DNA from: Flavobacterium sp. KJJ
GTDB taxonomy: Bacteria > Bacteroidota > Bacteroidia > Flavobacteriales > Flavobacteriaceae
Assembly: GCF_000708595.2 (NCBI RefSeq)
Contig: NZ_JARP01000001.1
Location: 1,302,001 to 1,366,000, forward strand
DNA length: 64,000 nt
Direction: 5' to 3'
The translations under genes were made by a program, and so were the position numbers. How positions within the stretch are numbered: position 1 is the stretch's first letter; every line of letters starts with the position of its first letter. The notes under the pieces were generated by a model. That model ran no database searches. It worked only from the letters and a program-made list of their open reading frames with translations, and was not told where the DNA came from. Positions 53,061-61,313 of this stretch are shown here, piece by piece.

Positions 53061-53765
53061 TTATTTTACGAAGTTGTAAAACTCCTTATTCTCTTTAGCC
53101 CCGCAATAAAACTCACCATTAGATGTAAACAAAACTAACTCATAATTTTTATTCATCCGGTAAAAATTATTTTTATAATCTTGAAATATTTGAGTTGCTA
53201 CTAAAAACTCAATAAATTTAAAAGAATTATTGTAACCATAATTTTGTATAAAATTTTCGTTAATCCATGTTAATTTGATTGGTTTTTTGTAAAACTCCAG
53301 CATGCGAGAACTATCCTTCTTAAAGAATAACATAGACTTGTTTGTATTTACCAAAACTTTATCTAATTCAGATAAAGATCTCTTAAAATGAAAAATAATT
53401 CTATCGCTGATCTTTTCAGAAATTTTAACCTTACTGAATTGAGCATCTAAATAATTTATAATTTCATTTAACAAATCTAAATCTTCTGTTCTTTCAGTAA
53501 TAAAATCTCCTCTAAAATTCACTTTTGAAAATCTCATCAGTAATTCATTATCAATCTTTTTAAGATTAATAATATAGCTGATTACATAATCTCTGAAAGC
53601 TTCTTTAAAATCAATAACTATAATTGAGCTAAAATCATTTTCAGCAAGGCTGATCTTCATTTTTTCATTAGAAAAACAAATAACAAAGCGACTTAAATCT
53701 AAATTTGAAGAATAGTCACCAAACCTTCTAATAGCATTTATAAGTAAAATTACCTTTTCAACCAT
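53061..53765 (-). CDS. Orphan protein of unknown function
   Basis: The 234-residue product has no signal peptide or membrane helix and no motif I can name. It is rich in Ile/Lys/Asn/Phe and predicted to be mixed alpha/beta, with a stretch of clustered acidic and aromatic residues. It lies between the LytS kinase and the Gdx transporter genes on the same strand, 38 bp from the kinase gene. Composition is even more AT-rich than its neighbours, which may point to lateral acquisition, though I cannot test this. Coding is supported by length and ATG, not by homology. Confidence 0.6.
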   Translation of the reverse strand: MVEKVILLINAIRRFGDYSSNLDLSRFVICFSNEKMKISLAENDFSSIIVIDFKEAFRDYVISYIINLKKIDNELLMRFSKVNFRGDFITERTEDLDLLNEIINYLDAQFSKVKISEKISDRIIFHFKRSLSELDKVLVNTNKSMLFFKKDSSRMLEFYKKPIKLTWINENFIQNYGYNNSFKFIEFLVATQIFQDYKNNFYRMNKNYELVLFTSNGEFYCGAKENKEFYNFVK

Positions 53766-53793
53766 TCTTTAAATTTATTATGCTTACTAATCC

Positions 53794-54123
53794 TTAATGA
53801 CTTGAAACAAATTTCAACCCAATAATCGACGCGATTAAAGTTGAAAGAAAAAATATTCTCCAAAAAGTGGCTGGTTCTTTAAAAACTAAAATTCCAACTA
53901 AAACAGTTCCTACAGCGCCTACGCCTGTCCAAACTGCGTATGCCGTACCAATTGGCAATGTTTGAGTTGCTTTATATAACAAAACCATACTTATGGTCAA
54001 ACATACAAAAAAACCTCCCATCCAATACGTCGAAATAATTCCGGTTGTTTCTTTGGCTTTTCCAAGACATGATGCAAATCCAACTTCAAAAAGTCCAGCG
54101 ATAATTAATAAAATCCAGTTCAT
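53794..54123 (-). CDS. Small multidrug resistance (SMR) transporter, Gdx/SugE type
   Basis: The 109-residue protein has four membrane helices, with the essential Glu13 in LIIAGLFEVGFAS. The third-helix region TLPIGTAYAVWTGVGAVGTV and end FKEPATFWRIFFLSTLIASI match the guanidinium-exporting Gdx (SugE) branch rather than the EmrE branch. It would act in the inner membrane as a dual-topology dimer driven by protons. No guanidine riboswitch is visible in the upstream gap (54124-54303), unlike many gdx genes. Confidence 0.88.
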   Translation of the reverse strand: MNWILLIIAGLFEVGFASCLGKAKETTGIISTYWMGGFFVCLTISMVLLYKATQTLPIGTAYAVWTGVGAVGTVLVGILVFKEPATFWRIFFLSTLIASIIGLKFVSSH

Positions 54124-54303
54124 TTTCTTTTCATTTTTAAATTAATTGCAAATATGAGAAAAGCTTAGGATTAATCAGCAAAAAGAAAGAAATTTATTAT
54201 AAAATATAAAGTTGCAGATTTGTGTTAACATTAAGTAAAATACAAACGATTATTTATGATTTTGAGCACTTTTCACTACATTTGCAACCATTTTAAAGAT
54301 TTT

Positions 54304-56688
54304 ATGAAAAACGCTATTCAAGTTGGATTTTGGGAAAAAGTAGCCCGAATTATTCTTAAAAACAGAATTACGATTTTAGTTGTGGTTGCAGCCTTGACCA
54401 TTTTCCTTGGTTTTCAATGGAGAAATCTTGCTATGACCTATACAGAAGCCAATTTGCTTCCTAAAAATCATGTTGCAAATAAAGATTATCAAAAATTCTT
54501 GGACAAGTTTGGAGAAGAAGGAAATCTTGTAGTAATTGGTTTTAAAGACCCAAAGTTTTTTACGCCAAAAAATTACGCAGCTTGGAATGAATTGATGACG
54601 GGTTTAAAAAAATCGAAGGAAATTGATTTGGTTGTTTCTTTAAACGACTTGAAAAAATTAGAAAAAGATACTGTTAACGAAAAATTCGTTTTGGCGCCTT
54701 TTATTGACCAAAGCAAAGCGGTTGATCCTGAATATTTAAAAAAAATACAATACGATTTATTTCACAATCTTCCTTTTTATGAAGGCTTGCTTTTTAATAA
54801 AGAAAGCGGCAGTATTCGTTCTGCAGTTTACATCAACAAAAAAATTGTAAATACGGCGGAGAGAAAAACTTTTATTCTTGAAAACTTGGTTCCTAAAATC
54901 GCTAAATTCGAGAAAACAACCGGAATCGATTTGAAAGTTTCTGGAATGCCCTACATCAGAACCATCAATGCTGACAATATGAAAGGCGAAATCGCACTTT
55001 TTATCGGCGCTGCTTTATTGACGGTTTCATTGATTTTCTTTTTCTTTTTCCGTTCGTTTAGAGCTACGTTTATTTCGATCTGCATTTTGATAGTTGGGGT
55101 AATTTGGTCGTTCGGAACTTTAGGATTATTTCATTATAAAATCACGATTTTAACGGCTATTATTCCGCCACTAATTATCGTTATCGGAATTACGAATTGT
55201 ATTTTCCTGATCAATAAATACCAGCAGGAAATTAAACTGCATAACAATCAGGCAAAAGCATTACAGCGCATTATTTCGAAAATTGGAGTTTCGACCTTAA
55301 TGACAAATGTTACTACTGCGATAGGTTTTGCAACGTTTATGATTACAGGAAATGATTTGCTTTTTGAATTTGGTTTAGTAACATCGATCAACGTTATTTC
55401 TGTGTATTTGTTGACGCTTTTAATTGTGCCCATCGTATACAGTTTTATGTCACTGCCAAAAGAAAAGCACCTTTATCATTTGACTAAAACTTACATTTCT
55501 ACTTTACTGGATTTTGTAGAAAATGTAGTTAAAAACAAACGAAAAGTAATTTATACCATTTACGGTTTGCTTTTAGTTTTTAGTGTTATTGGAGTTGCAC
55601 AAATGAAAGTTTCAGGAAGTTTGATTGGCGAAATGCCAAAAAGCGCTTCGTTTTTTAAAGATATTTTATTTTACGAAAAAGAGTTTAAAGGTGTAATGCC
55701 ACTCGAAATAATGATTGACACCAAACACAAAAAAGGTGTGATGAAATTATCGACAATGAAAAAAATGGATGAACTGCAAAATACAATTGCGTCGATTCCA
55801 GAATTATCAAAGCCGGTTTCTATTGTAAATTTGGTTAAATATTCGAAACAGGCTTTTTATAACGGAAATCCAGAATATTACCAATTGCCGACTTCGCAGG
55901 AACAAACTTTTATTTTATCATATGCTAAAAACGCAACAAAAAACAGCAAAGATAATTTAATGAAAAGTTATGTAGATTCGACTGGACAATACGCCCGAAT
56001 CACGACTTTTATGAGAGATATTGGTACCGATGAAATGGCGAAAGTTGAGAAAAAACTGCATGCCAAAATCGCTGAAATTTTCCCGAAAGACCGCTATGAA
56101 GTTACCTTAACCGGAAAAGCATTGGTTTTCCAGAAAGGAACATCGTACCTGGTTGAGAACTTAATCGAGTCGCTGATTTTTGCCATTTTAGTAATTGCTG
56201 CTTTGATGCTTTACTTATTTAGATCTTTCAAAATGGTTTTTGCGTCTGTAATTACAAATGTTTTACCGCTTTGTATTACGTCTGGATTGATGGGCTATTT
56301 CGGAATCCCGTTGAAACCGTCAACTATTTTGGTATTTAGTATTGCATTCGGAATCTCGGTAGATAACGCGATTCAGTTTATGGCGAAGTATCGACATGAT
56401 TTATTGCAAAGCAACGGAAAAGTAAAAAAATCTGTTTTCAGTGCTTTAAGAGAAACCGGAATCAGTACTTTTTACACCTCTGTCGTTTTAATTTTAGGAT
56501 TTGCTACTTTCACGCTTTCAAGCTTTAGTGGCACAATCGCACTTGGCGGATTAATTTCATGTACCTTATTGTTTGCGATGTTTGCCAATTTATTGGTTTT
56601 GCCCGCTTTGGTTTTGACTTTTGAGAAGAAAAAAGCGAAGAAAGAGGATTTGGAAGGATTGGAAGGAAACACCAATTTCACGAATTAG
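54304..56688 (+). CDS. MMPL/RND-type exporter
   Basis: The 794-residue inner-membrane protein has two RND-like halves, each with one helix, a large extracytoplasmic loop and five further helices (helices near 25-42, 230-370 in half one; 420-440 and 640-775 in half two). GISVDNAIQFMAKYRHDL and GISTFYTSVVLILGFATF are the MMPL-type motifs. The family exports lipids or hopanoids, or forms SSD-type transporters; the substrate is unknown. The start at 54304 (MKNAIQVGFWEK) is preferred over 54256 because the longer form adds a non-conserved segment. Confidence 0.88.
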   Translation: MKNAIQVGFWEKVARIILKNRITILVVVAALTIFLGFQWRNLAMTYTEANLLPKNHVANKDYQKFLDKFGEEGNLVVIGFKDPKFFTPKNYAAWNELMTGLKKSKEIDLVVSLNDLKKLEKDTVNEKFVLAPFIDQSKAVDPEYLKKIQYDLFHNLPFYEGLLFNKESGSIRSAVYINKKIVNTAERKTFILENLVPKIAKFEKTTGIDLKVSGMPYIRTINADNMKGEIALFIGAALLTVSLIFFFFFRSFRATFISICILIVGVIWSFGTLGLFHYKITILTAIIPPLIIVIGITNCIFLINKYQQEIKLHNNQAKALQRIISKIGVSTLMTNVTTAIGFATFMITGNDLLFEFGLVTSINVISVYLLTLLIVPIVYSFMSLPKEKHLYHLTKTYISTLLDFVENVVKNKRKVIYTIYGLLLVFSVIGVAQMKVSGSLIGEMPKSASFFKDILFYEKEFKGVMPLEIMIDTKHKKGVMKLSTMKKMDELQNTIASIPELSKPVSIVNLVKYSKQAFYNGNPEYYQLPTSQEQTFILSYAKNATKNSKDNLMKSYVDSTGQYARITTFMRDIGTDEMAKVEKKLHAKIAEIFPKDRYEVTLTGKALVFQKGTSYLVENLIESLIFAILVIAALMLYLFRSFKMVFASVITNVLPLCITSGLMGYFGIPLKPSTILVFSIAFGISVDNAIQFMAKYRHDLLQSNGKVKKSVFSALRETGISTFYTSVVLILGFATFTLSSFSGTIALGGLISCTLLFAMFANLLVLPALVLTFEKKKAKKEDLEGLEGNTNFTN

Positions 56689-56700
56689 CACGAATTAATT
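56677..56700. repeat. Fragment of the ATTCGTG-type repeat
   Basis: TTTCACGAATTAGCACGAATT at the stop codon of the MMPL gene is the word set of the repeats at 9564 and 63636. Part of it is translated as the last residues (NTNFTN). Confidence 0.5.
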
Positions 56701-56711
56701 AAAAAAATAAA

Positions 56712-57191
56712 ATGAAATCTAAACTGGAAGCGACTGAATTTAGAAATAAGATTAAAAGCAACACAGTAATTGGGAACCCAAAACTTAAATATATTAGTCC
56801 ATTTTGGTTATTCAGAATATTTGAAGGAATTTCAAAACCTTTTTATGGAAATTTTGACGATTCAACATTTCGTTTAACAATAAATACAGCCATATTGCCG
56901 ACATTTTATACAATCAAAGGCAATTACAAAACAGCAAATAGAACATTAAATATTAGTTATACAATTGAGCCAACTCACAAACTTTCAATTATTTGGATAA
57001 AGTATTTTCCAATTATTGCATTTGTTTTAGCAAATTCAGTTCTTATTAGTCAAGAAAAAATCCCTTTACAAGTATATTTATTTTTTAACTTGTTTATTGT
57101 TTTTTCAACGTTTTATACAAAATGGCGAACAAAACAAGAAATGAAAAATTTAGAACGAAAGTTCAACGAAATATTTGAAATCATAATTTAA
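56712..57191 (+). CDS. Unknown two-helix membrane protein
   Basis: The 159-residue product has a cytoplasmic-like N-terminal half with a predicted beta fold (STFRLTINTAILPTFYTIKG) and two membrane helices near residues 96-110 and 118-133, then a charged coil. I cannot assign a family. It is 23 bp after the MMPL gene on the same strand, so co-transcription is likely, but no functional link is known. Confidence 0.6.
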   Translation: MKSKLEATEFRNKIKSNTVIGNPKLKYISPFWLFRIFEGISKPFYGNFDDSTFRLTINTAILPTFYTIKGNYKTANRTLNISYTIEPTHKLSIIWIKYFPIIAFVLANSVLISQEKIPLQVYLFFNLFIVFSTFYTKWRTKQEMKNLERKFNEIFEIII

Positions 57192-57210
57192 TTAAGAATC
57201 ACACAAAAAT

Positions 57211-57329
57211 TTATCATTTCGATCCCGAGGCTTCGAAATCGAAATCTGTGAGATTCTGCAAGACTACGAAATACTAAACGGAGCTACTTGTGAAGATTTC
57301 TCTCCCGAAGCCTCGGGATCGAAATGACA
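57211..57329. repeat. Inverted repeat with TCATTTCGATC ends (related to the covarying family)
   Basis: TTATCATTTCGATCCCGAGG with CTTCG opens the element, and CGAAGCCTCGGGATCGAAAT with GACAA closes it. The ends (TCATTTCGATC) match the arm tips of 49006-49113, but the loop (CTACGAAATACTAAACGGAG) differs. Confidence 0.85.
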
Positions 57330-57368
57330 AAAATAAAAACGATTGCTTCTTATGAAAGTGATTCGCCT

Positions 57369-57443
57369 AGCCCTGATAGAAGCGGTATCCTTTTTCTTGC
57401 TTCTTTAGCAAGGAAAAGATACAAGCGGATAGCAGGAATAGCT
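57369..57443. ncRNA. Structured hairpin upstream of asnS (possible Flavo-1-like RNA)
   Basis: A 38-nt hairpin GTATCCTTTTTCTTGCT / AGCAAGGAAAAGATAC (loop TCTTT, 57385-57422) is enclosed by AGCCCTGATAGAAGCG and CGGATAGCAGGAATAGCT. Such AGCCC...TAGCT-bounded elements recur in Bacteroidetes intergenic regions, as I recall, and may belong to the Flavo-1 RNA motif; I could not compare it to the model. It lies upstream of the asnS promoter, so it is not in the asnS leader. Confidence 0.6.
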
Positions 57444-57465
57444 TCAAAAATTAATTATTATCGTT

Positions 57466-57473
57466 TATATTTG
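57466..57473 (+). promoter_or_regulatory. -7 element of asnS
   Basis: TATATTTG (67 bp before the ATG) matches the -7 consensus. No TTG is at the standard -33 distance. Confidence 0.55.
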
Positions 57474-57539
57474 CAATTCGATATAAAACACTGATTTTAT
57501 TTTAATCTAAAATCAGCAATCTATAAATCTAAAATTAAA

Positions 57540-58985
57540 ATGAGACACACAAAAGTTAAAGACTTATTAAACAGTACTACGACGCTACAGGAAGTGAATG
57601 CAAAAGGATGGGTGAGAACTTTTAGAAATAATCAGTTCATCGCGCTTAATGACGGTTCTACCATTAATAATATACAATGTGTTGTTGATTTTGAAAATAC
57701 ACCAGAAGAAACTTTAAAAAGAATCACGACTGGAGCTGCGGTTTCTGTAATCGGAACTTTGGTTGAAAGTAAAGGTGCGGGTCAGAAATATGAAATTCAG
57801 GTTACAAAACTTGAAATCTTAGGAGATTCTGATGCGGAGAAATTTCCAATGCAGCCTAAAAAACACTCTTTAGAATTTTTACGCGAAAATGCTCACTTGC
57901 GCGTACGTACAAATGCTTTTGGTGCGATTATGCGTGTACGTTCTGTATTGTCTTATGCAGTTCACAGCTATTTTCAACAAAAAGGTTTTGTGTATGTAAA
58001 CACACCAATTATTACCGGCGCTGACGCTGAAGGTGCTGGAGAAATGTTTCAGGTGACTTCATTGCCTTTGGATAATCTTCCAAAAAACGAAGAAGGAAAC
58101 ATTGATTTCAAAAAAGATTTCTTTGGAAAACATACCAACTTAACGGTTTCTGGACAATTAGAAGGCGAAACTTTCGCAATGGCTTTGGGTCAGATTTATA
58201 CTTTTGGACCAACTTTTAGAGCAGAAAATTCAAACACTTCTCGTCACTTGGCTGAGTTTTGGATGATCGAGCCAGAAGTTGCTTTCAATGATCTTGATGA
58301 CAACATGGATTTGGCTGAAGATTTTATTCAGTACGTAATTAAATATGCTTTAGACAATTGTGGAGACGATTTGAAATTCTTAGAAGGGAGACTTTTAGAA
58401 GAAGAAAAATCAAAACCGCAAGCAGACAGAAGCGAAATGCCTTTGTTAGAGAAATTAAATTTTGTTTTGGAGAACAACTTCAAACGTGTTTCTTATACTG
58501 AAGCAATTGATATCTTAAGAGATTCAACTCCAAATAAAAAGAAAAAATTTAGCTACTTAATTAACGAATGGGGAGCTGATTTACAGTCAGAACACGAGCG
58601 TTATTTAGTTGAAAAACACTTTAAATGTCCGGTAATTTTATACGATTACCCAGCAAACATTAAAGCGTTTTACATGCGTTTGAACGACAACACAGAACCA
58701 GGAAGAGAAACAGTTCGTGCCATGGATATCCTTTTCCCTGGAATTGGAGAAATCGTTGGTGGTTCTGAAAGAGAAGAGCGTTACGATGTTTTGGTTGAAA
58801 AAATGAAAGCTTTAAACATCGACGAAGAAGAATTATACTGGTATTTAGACACCAGAAGATTTGGTTCTGCCACTCACGCAGGTTTCGGATTAGGATTTGA
58901 GCGTTTGGTATTGTTTGTAACCGGAATGACAAATATTAGAGACGTAATTCCTTTCCCAAGAACTCCTGGAAGTGCGGAATTTTAA
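57540..58985 (+). CDS. asnS: Asparaginyl-tRNA synthetase
   Basis: The 481-residue class IIb synthetase attaches Asn to tRNA-Asn. It has an N-terminal OB-fold anticodon-binding domain (about 10-110), motif 2 ([39 protein letters not shown]) and motif 3 ([10 protein letters not shown] near the end), plus the SREERYD motif ([12 protein letters not shown]) typical of AsnRS rather than AspRS. The final [11 protein letters not shown] is characteristic. Length is normal. It is likely monocistronic. Confidence 0.97.
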   Translation: MRHTKVKDLLNSTTTLQEVNAKGWVRTFRNNQFIALNDGSTINNIQCVVDFENTPEETLKRITTGAAVSVIGTLVESKGAGQKYEIQVTKLEILGDSDAEKFPMQPKKHSLEFLRENAHLRVRTNAFGAIMRVRSVLSYAVHSYFQQKGFVYVNTPIITGADAEGAGEMFQVTSLPLDNLPKNEEGNIDFKKDFFGKHTNLTVSGQLEGETFAMALGQIYTFGPTFRAENSNTSRHLAEFWMIEPEVAFNDLDDNMDLAEDFIQYVIKYALDNCGDDLKFLEGRLLEEEKSKPQADRSEMPLLEKLNFVLENNFKRVSYTEAIDILRDSTPNKKKKFSYLINEWGADLQSEHERYLVEKHFKCPVILYDYPANIKAFYMRLNDNTEPGRETVRAMDILFPGIGEIVGGSEREERYDVLVEKMKALNIDEEELYWYLDTRRFGSATHAGFGLGFERLVLFVTGMTNIRDVIPFPRTPGSAEF

Positions 58986-58998
58986 TAGAAACAAATTT

Positions 58999-59165
58999 GC
59001 CACGAAGGCACTAAGACACTAAGTTTTATTTTTAAAAACTGATTTAAGACTCAAAAAATTAAAATAATACCACGAAGACACAAATTCACAAGTATTATTT
59101 TATTGTAAATGGAGATTTAACAACTTTCAAAAATAAAAAACTTTGCGCCTTAGCGTCTTCGTGGC
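58999..59165. repeat. GCCACGAAGG/CTTCGTGGC inverted repeat before the GxxExxY gene
   Basis: GCCACGAAGGCACTAAGACAC opens the element, and AAACTTTGCGCC with TTAGCGTCTTCGTGGC closes it (arms about 25 nt, loop about 120 with a further inner word ACCACGAAGACACAAATTC). It belongs to the same word family as 27242-27630 and is repeated in partial form at 59590-59645 on the other side of the gene. Confidence 0.88.
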
Positions 59166-59179
59166 AAATATAAAATATT

Positions 59180-59575
59180 ATGCTCTCTGAAAGAACTGAA
59201 GAAATTGGAAAAATAATTGTAAACTCTGCTTTTAAAGTTCACAAACAACTTGGACCCAGATTATTAGAAAGAGTTTATGAAGTTTGTTTAGCTCATGAAA
59301 TTGCTAAGGCTGGTCTTGATGTAAAACGACAAGTTGATATTCCGATTGTTTATGATGGAATTGAATTTAGCGAAGGATTAAGATTAGATTTATTAATTGA
59401 AGATTCTATAATAATAGAAATAAAAGCAGTAGAAAAAATAAATTCAGTTTGGGAAGCGCAAATTATAAGTCAGTTAAAATTACTAAACAAAGATTTAGGC
59501 TTTTTAATTAATTTTAATGTACCATTAATCAAAAGCGGTATCAGAAGATTTATAAACACGAAAAGAGTATTTTAA
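59180..59575 (+). CDS. GxxExxY-type PD-(D/E)XK nuclease-like protein
   Basis: The 131-residue protein matches the GxxExxY family in most residues: LGPRLLERVYEVCLAHE at 24-40, and the nuclease-like core LDLLIEDSIIIEIKA (Asp70, Glu80, Lys82). The signature glycine of GxxExxY is Arg27 here (RLLERVY). The PD-(D/E)XK core is intact, so a nuclease or DNA-processing activity is plausible, though none is proved for the family. It is flanked on both sides by inverted repeats of one word family, which raises the idea that protein and repeats move together. ATG start follows the repeat closely. Confidence 0.85.
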   Translation: MLSERTEEIGKIIVNSAFKVHKQLGPRLLERVYEVCLAHEIAKAGLDVKRQVDIPIVYDGIEFSEGLRLDLLIEDSIIIEIKAVEKINSVWEAQIISQLKLLNKDLGFLINFNVPLIKSGIRRFINTKRVF

Positions 59576-59589
59576 AAAAAATCAAATAA

Positions 59590-59645
59590 AAGCCTTAGAG
59601 GCAATTAAAAATAAAAACTTTGCGCCTTCGCGTCTTAGTGGCTAA
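59590..59645. repeat. Partial GCCTTAGAGGC/CTTAGTGGC repeat after the GxxExxY gene
   Basis: AGCCTTAGAGGC and, after AAAAACTTTGCGCCTTCGCG, TCTTAGTGGCT form an imperfect inverted repeat of the same word family as 58999-59165, immediately before rpoN. Confidence 0.7.
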
Positions 59646-59663
59646 AAAAAGTAGTGCCTTATT

Positions 59664-61124
59664 ATGCTAAAGCAATTTTTAAATTTAAAATTATCCCAAA
59701 AATTATCTCCACAGCAAATTCAGCTGATGAAGTTAATTCAATTGCCTACGCAAGCTTTTGAGCAACGTTTATTAGAAGAAATGAACGAAAACCCAGCTTT
59801 GGAAGCTGGAAAAGAAGATGAATACGAAGCCGATGAATTCGCCAATGAAGAATACGACGATTATGATGATGCAGAATCTGACAGAATCGAAGCAGACGAC
59901 ATTAATATTGACGAATACTTAAGCGACGACGATACGCCTGATTATAAAACTCAGGTAAATAATTATGGTGAAGATGAAGAAAGAGAAACGCCTTTTGCTT
60001 CTCCGATTAGTTTTCATCAGGATTTAATCAATCAGCTGAATACTTTTATTCTGAACGATCAAGAACGTGAAATTGCAGAATTTCTTGTTGGGAGTATTGA
60101 TGATATGGGTTATATCCGCAGAAGCGTTCCGGATATTGTTGATGATATGGCTTTTACTCAGGGAATTTATACTGATGAAGCAATGGTCGAAAAAATGCTT
60201 CACGTTATTCACGAACTTGAACCTTCGGGAGTTGGAGCACGTGATCTGCAGGAATGTTTATTATTGCAGTTAAAGCACAAAACACCAACTGAATATGTTG
60301 ATTTAGCAATTGACATCATCGAAAATCAATTTGATGCTTTTACAAAAAAACATTACGATAAACTTTTACAGAAATATAGTGTTTCTAACGAACAGCTTAA
60401 AAAAGCCATTCACGAAATCGAAAGACTAAATCCAAAACCGGGAGGATCTTTTACCGGAAACAATAAAGTTACGGAGAATGTAGTTCCGGATTTTGCCATC
60501 AGAATTGTTGACGGCGAGCTGGAATTAACCTTAAACGGAAGAAATGCTCCTTCTTTGCATGTTTCTAAAGATTATCAGGAAATGATGCAAACGTACAAAG
60601 ATTCTCGTGATAAATCGACTGCTCAGAAAGATGCCGTTCAGTTTATCAAACAGAAATTGGATTCGGCTAAATGGTTTATAGATGCGATCAGACAGCGCCA
60701 GGAGACACTTTTTGTAACGATGAATGCGATTATGCATTATCAGGAGGAATTCTTTTTAGACGGCGACGAAACCAAACTAAAACCGATGATCTTAAAAGAT
60801 ATTGCCGATATGGTTGGATTGGATATTTCGACGATTTCGCGTGTTGCCAACAGTAAATATGTTGAAACACCCTACGGAACAAAACTAATCAAAGAATTTT
60901 TCTCTGAGGCGATGAAAAATGATCAAGGTGAAGATGTTTCGACTTTAGAAATCAAAAAAATTCTGAAGAATACAATTGAAGAAGAAGACAAACACAAACC
61001 GCTTCCAGATGATCAATTGGCTGAAATATTAAAAGAAAAAGGATATCCAATTGCCAGAAGAACTATTGCAAAATACCGAGAACAGCTTGATATTCCGGTA
61101 GCAAGAATGAGAAAAAAGATTTAA
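59664..61124 (+). CDS. rpoN: RNA polymerase sigma-54 factor
   Basis: The 486-residue sigma factor recognises -24/-12 promoters and needs an ATP-driven activator. Region I (glutamine- and leucine-rich: LSQKLSPQQIQLMKLIQLPT, residues 10-29) is complete, an acidic region II follows (about 45-110, DEYEADEFANEEYDDYDD), then the core-binding region and the HTH (about 345-400). The C-terminal RpoN box is ARRTIAKYRE (about 466-475). Full length for the family. No -24/-12 promoter (GG-N10-GC) was seen for a gene of this window, so its targets are elsewhere. Confidence 0.95.
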   Translation: MLKQFLNLKLSQKLSPQQIQLMKLIQLPTQAFEQRLLEEMNENPALEAGKEDEYEADEFANEEYDDYDDAESDRIEADDINIDEYLSDDDTPDYKTQVNNYGEDEERETPFASPISFHQDLINQLNTFILNDQEREIAEFLVGSIDDMGYIRRSVPDIVDDMAFTQGIYTDEAMVEKMLHVIHELEPSGVGARDLQECLLLQLKHKTPTEYVDLAIDIIENQFDAFTKKHYDKLLQKYSVSNEQLKKAIHEIERLNPKPGGSFTGNNKVTENVVPDFAIRIVDGELELTLNGRNAPSLHVSKDYQEMMQTYKDSRDKSTAQKDAVQFIKQKLDSAKWFIDAIRQRQETLFVTMNAIMHYQEEFFLDGDETKLKPMILKDIADMVGLDISTISRVANSKYVETPYGTKLIKEFFSEAMKNDQGEDVSTLEIKKILKNTIEEEDKHKPLPDDQLAEILKEKGYPIARRTIAKYREQLDIPVARMRKKI

Positions 61125-61179
61125 TACAATCACCATTCATTATAAACCAGATTAAAATCCGTCCCTATAATATGGATAA

Positions 61180-61241
61180 AGCCAAAGGCTCGTTAATAGT
61201 TCCGAAGGAACATATTATATTGTAGAGCGGGACTTCAGTCC
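61180..61241. repeat. Three tandem mini-hairpins after rpoN
   Basis: Perfect small stems follow each other: AGCC-AAA-GGCT (61180-61190), GTTCC-GAA-GGAAC (61199-61211) and GGACT-TC-AGTCC (61230-61241), flanked by TATAATATG and CATATTATA arms. The arrangement resembles a compact RNA structure or a repetitive palindromic element. Confidence 0.6.
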
Positions 61242-61258
61242 AGTTTAAACAAAACAAC

Positions 61259-61298
61259 AAACCCGACAGATTTCAAAAATCTGTCGGGTTTTATTTTT
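61259..61298. terminator. Bidirectional terminator, CCCGACAGA stem
   Basis: AAACCCGACAGATTT pairs with AAATCTGTCGGGTTT (loop CAA), followed by a T-run, between the convergent rpoN and 61314 genes. Core shared with 7736 and 33533. Confidence 0.92.
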
Positions 61299-61313
61299 TA
61301 TCTGGAAGTTCAA

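Larger units (their letters stand above)
57192..57539. other. Repeat- and promoter-containing gap before asnS
   Basis: This 348-bp gap holds a long inverted repeat (57211-57329), a structured hairpin (57369-57443) and a -7 element (57466-57473) for asnS. No ORF of note. Confidence 0.7.

Noticed and set aside
54124..54303. Guanidine riboswitch ahead of the Gdx-type exporter
   Set aside because: I looked for the guanidine-I aptamer's conserved core and paired helices on the minus strand and found none in this AT-rich gap.
59664..61124. Sigma-54 promoters for genes in the window
   Set aside because: No GG-N10-GC pattern with flanking consensus was found upstream of a gene here.
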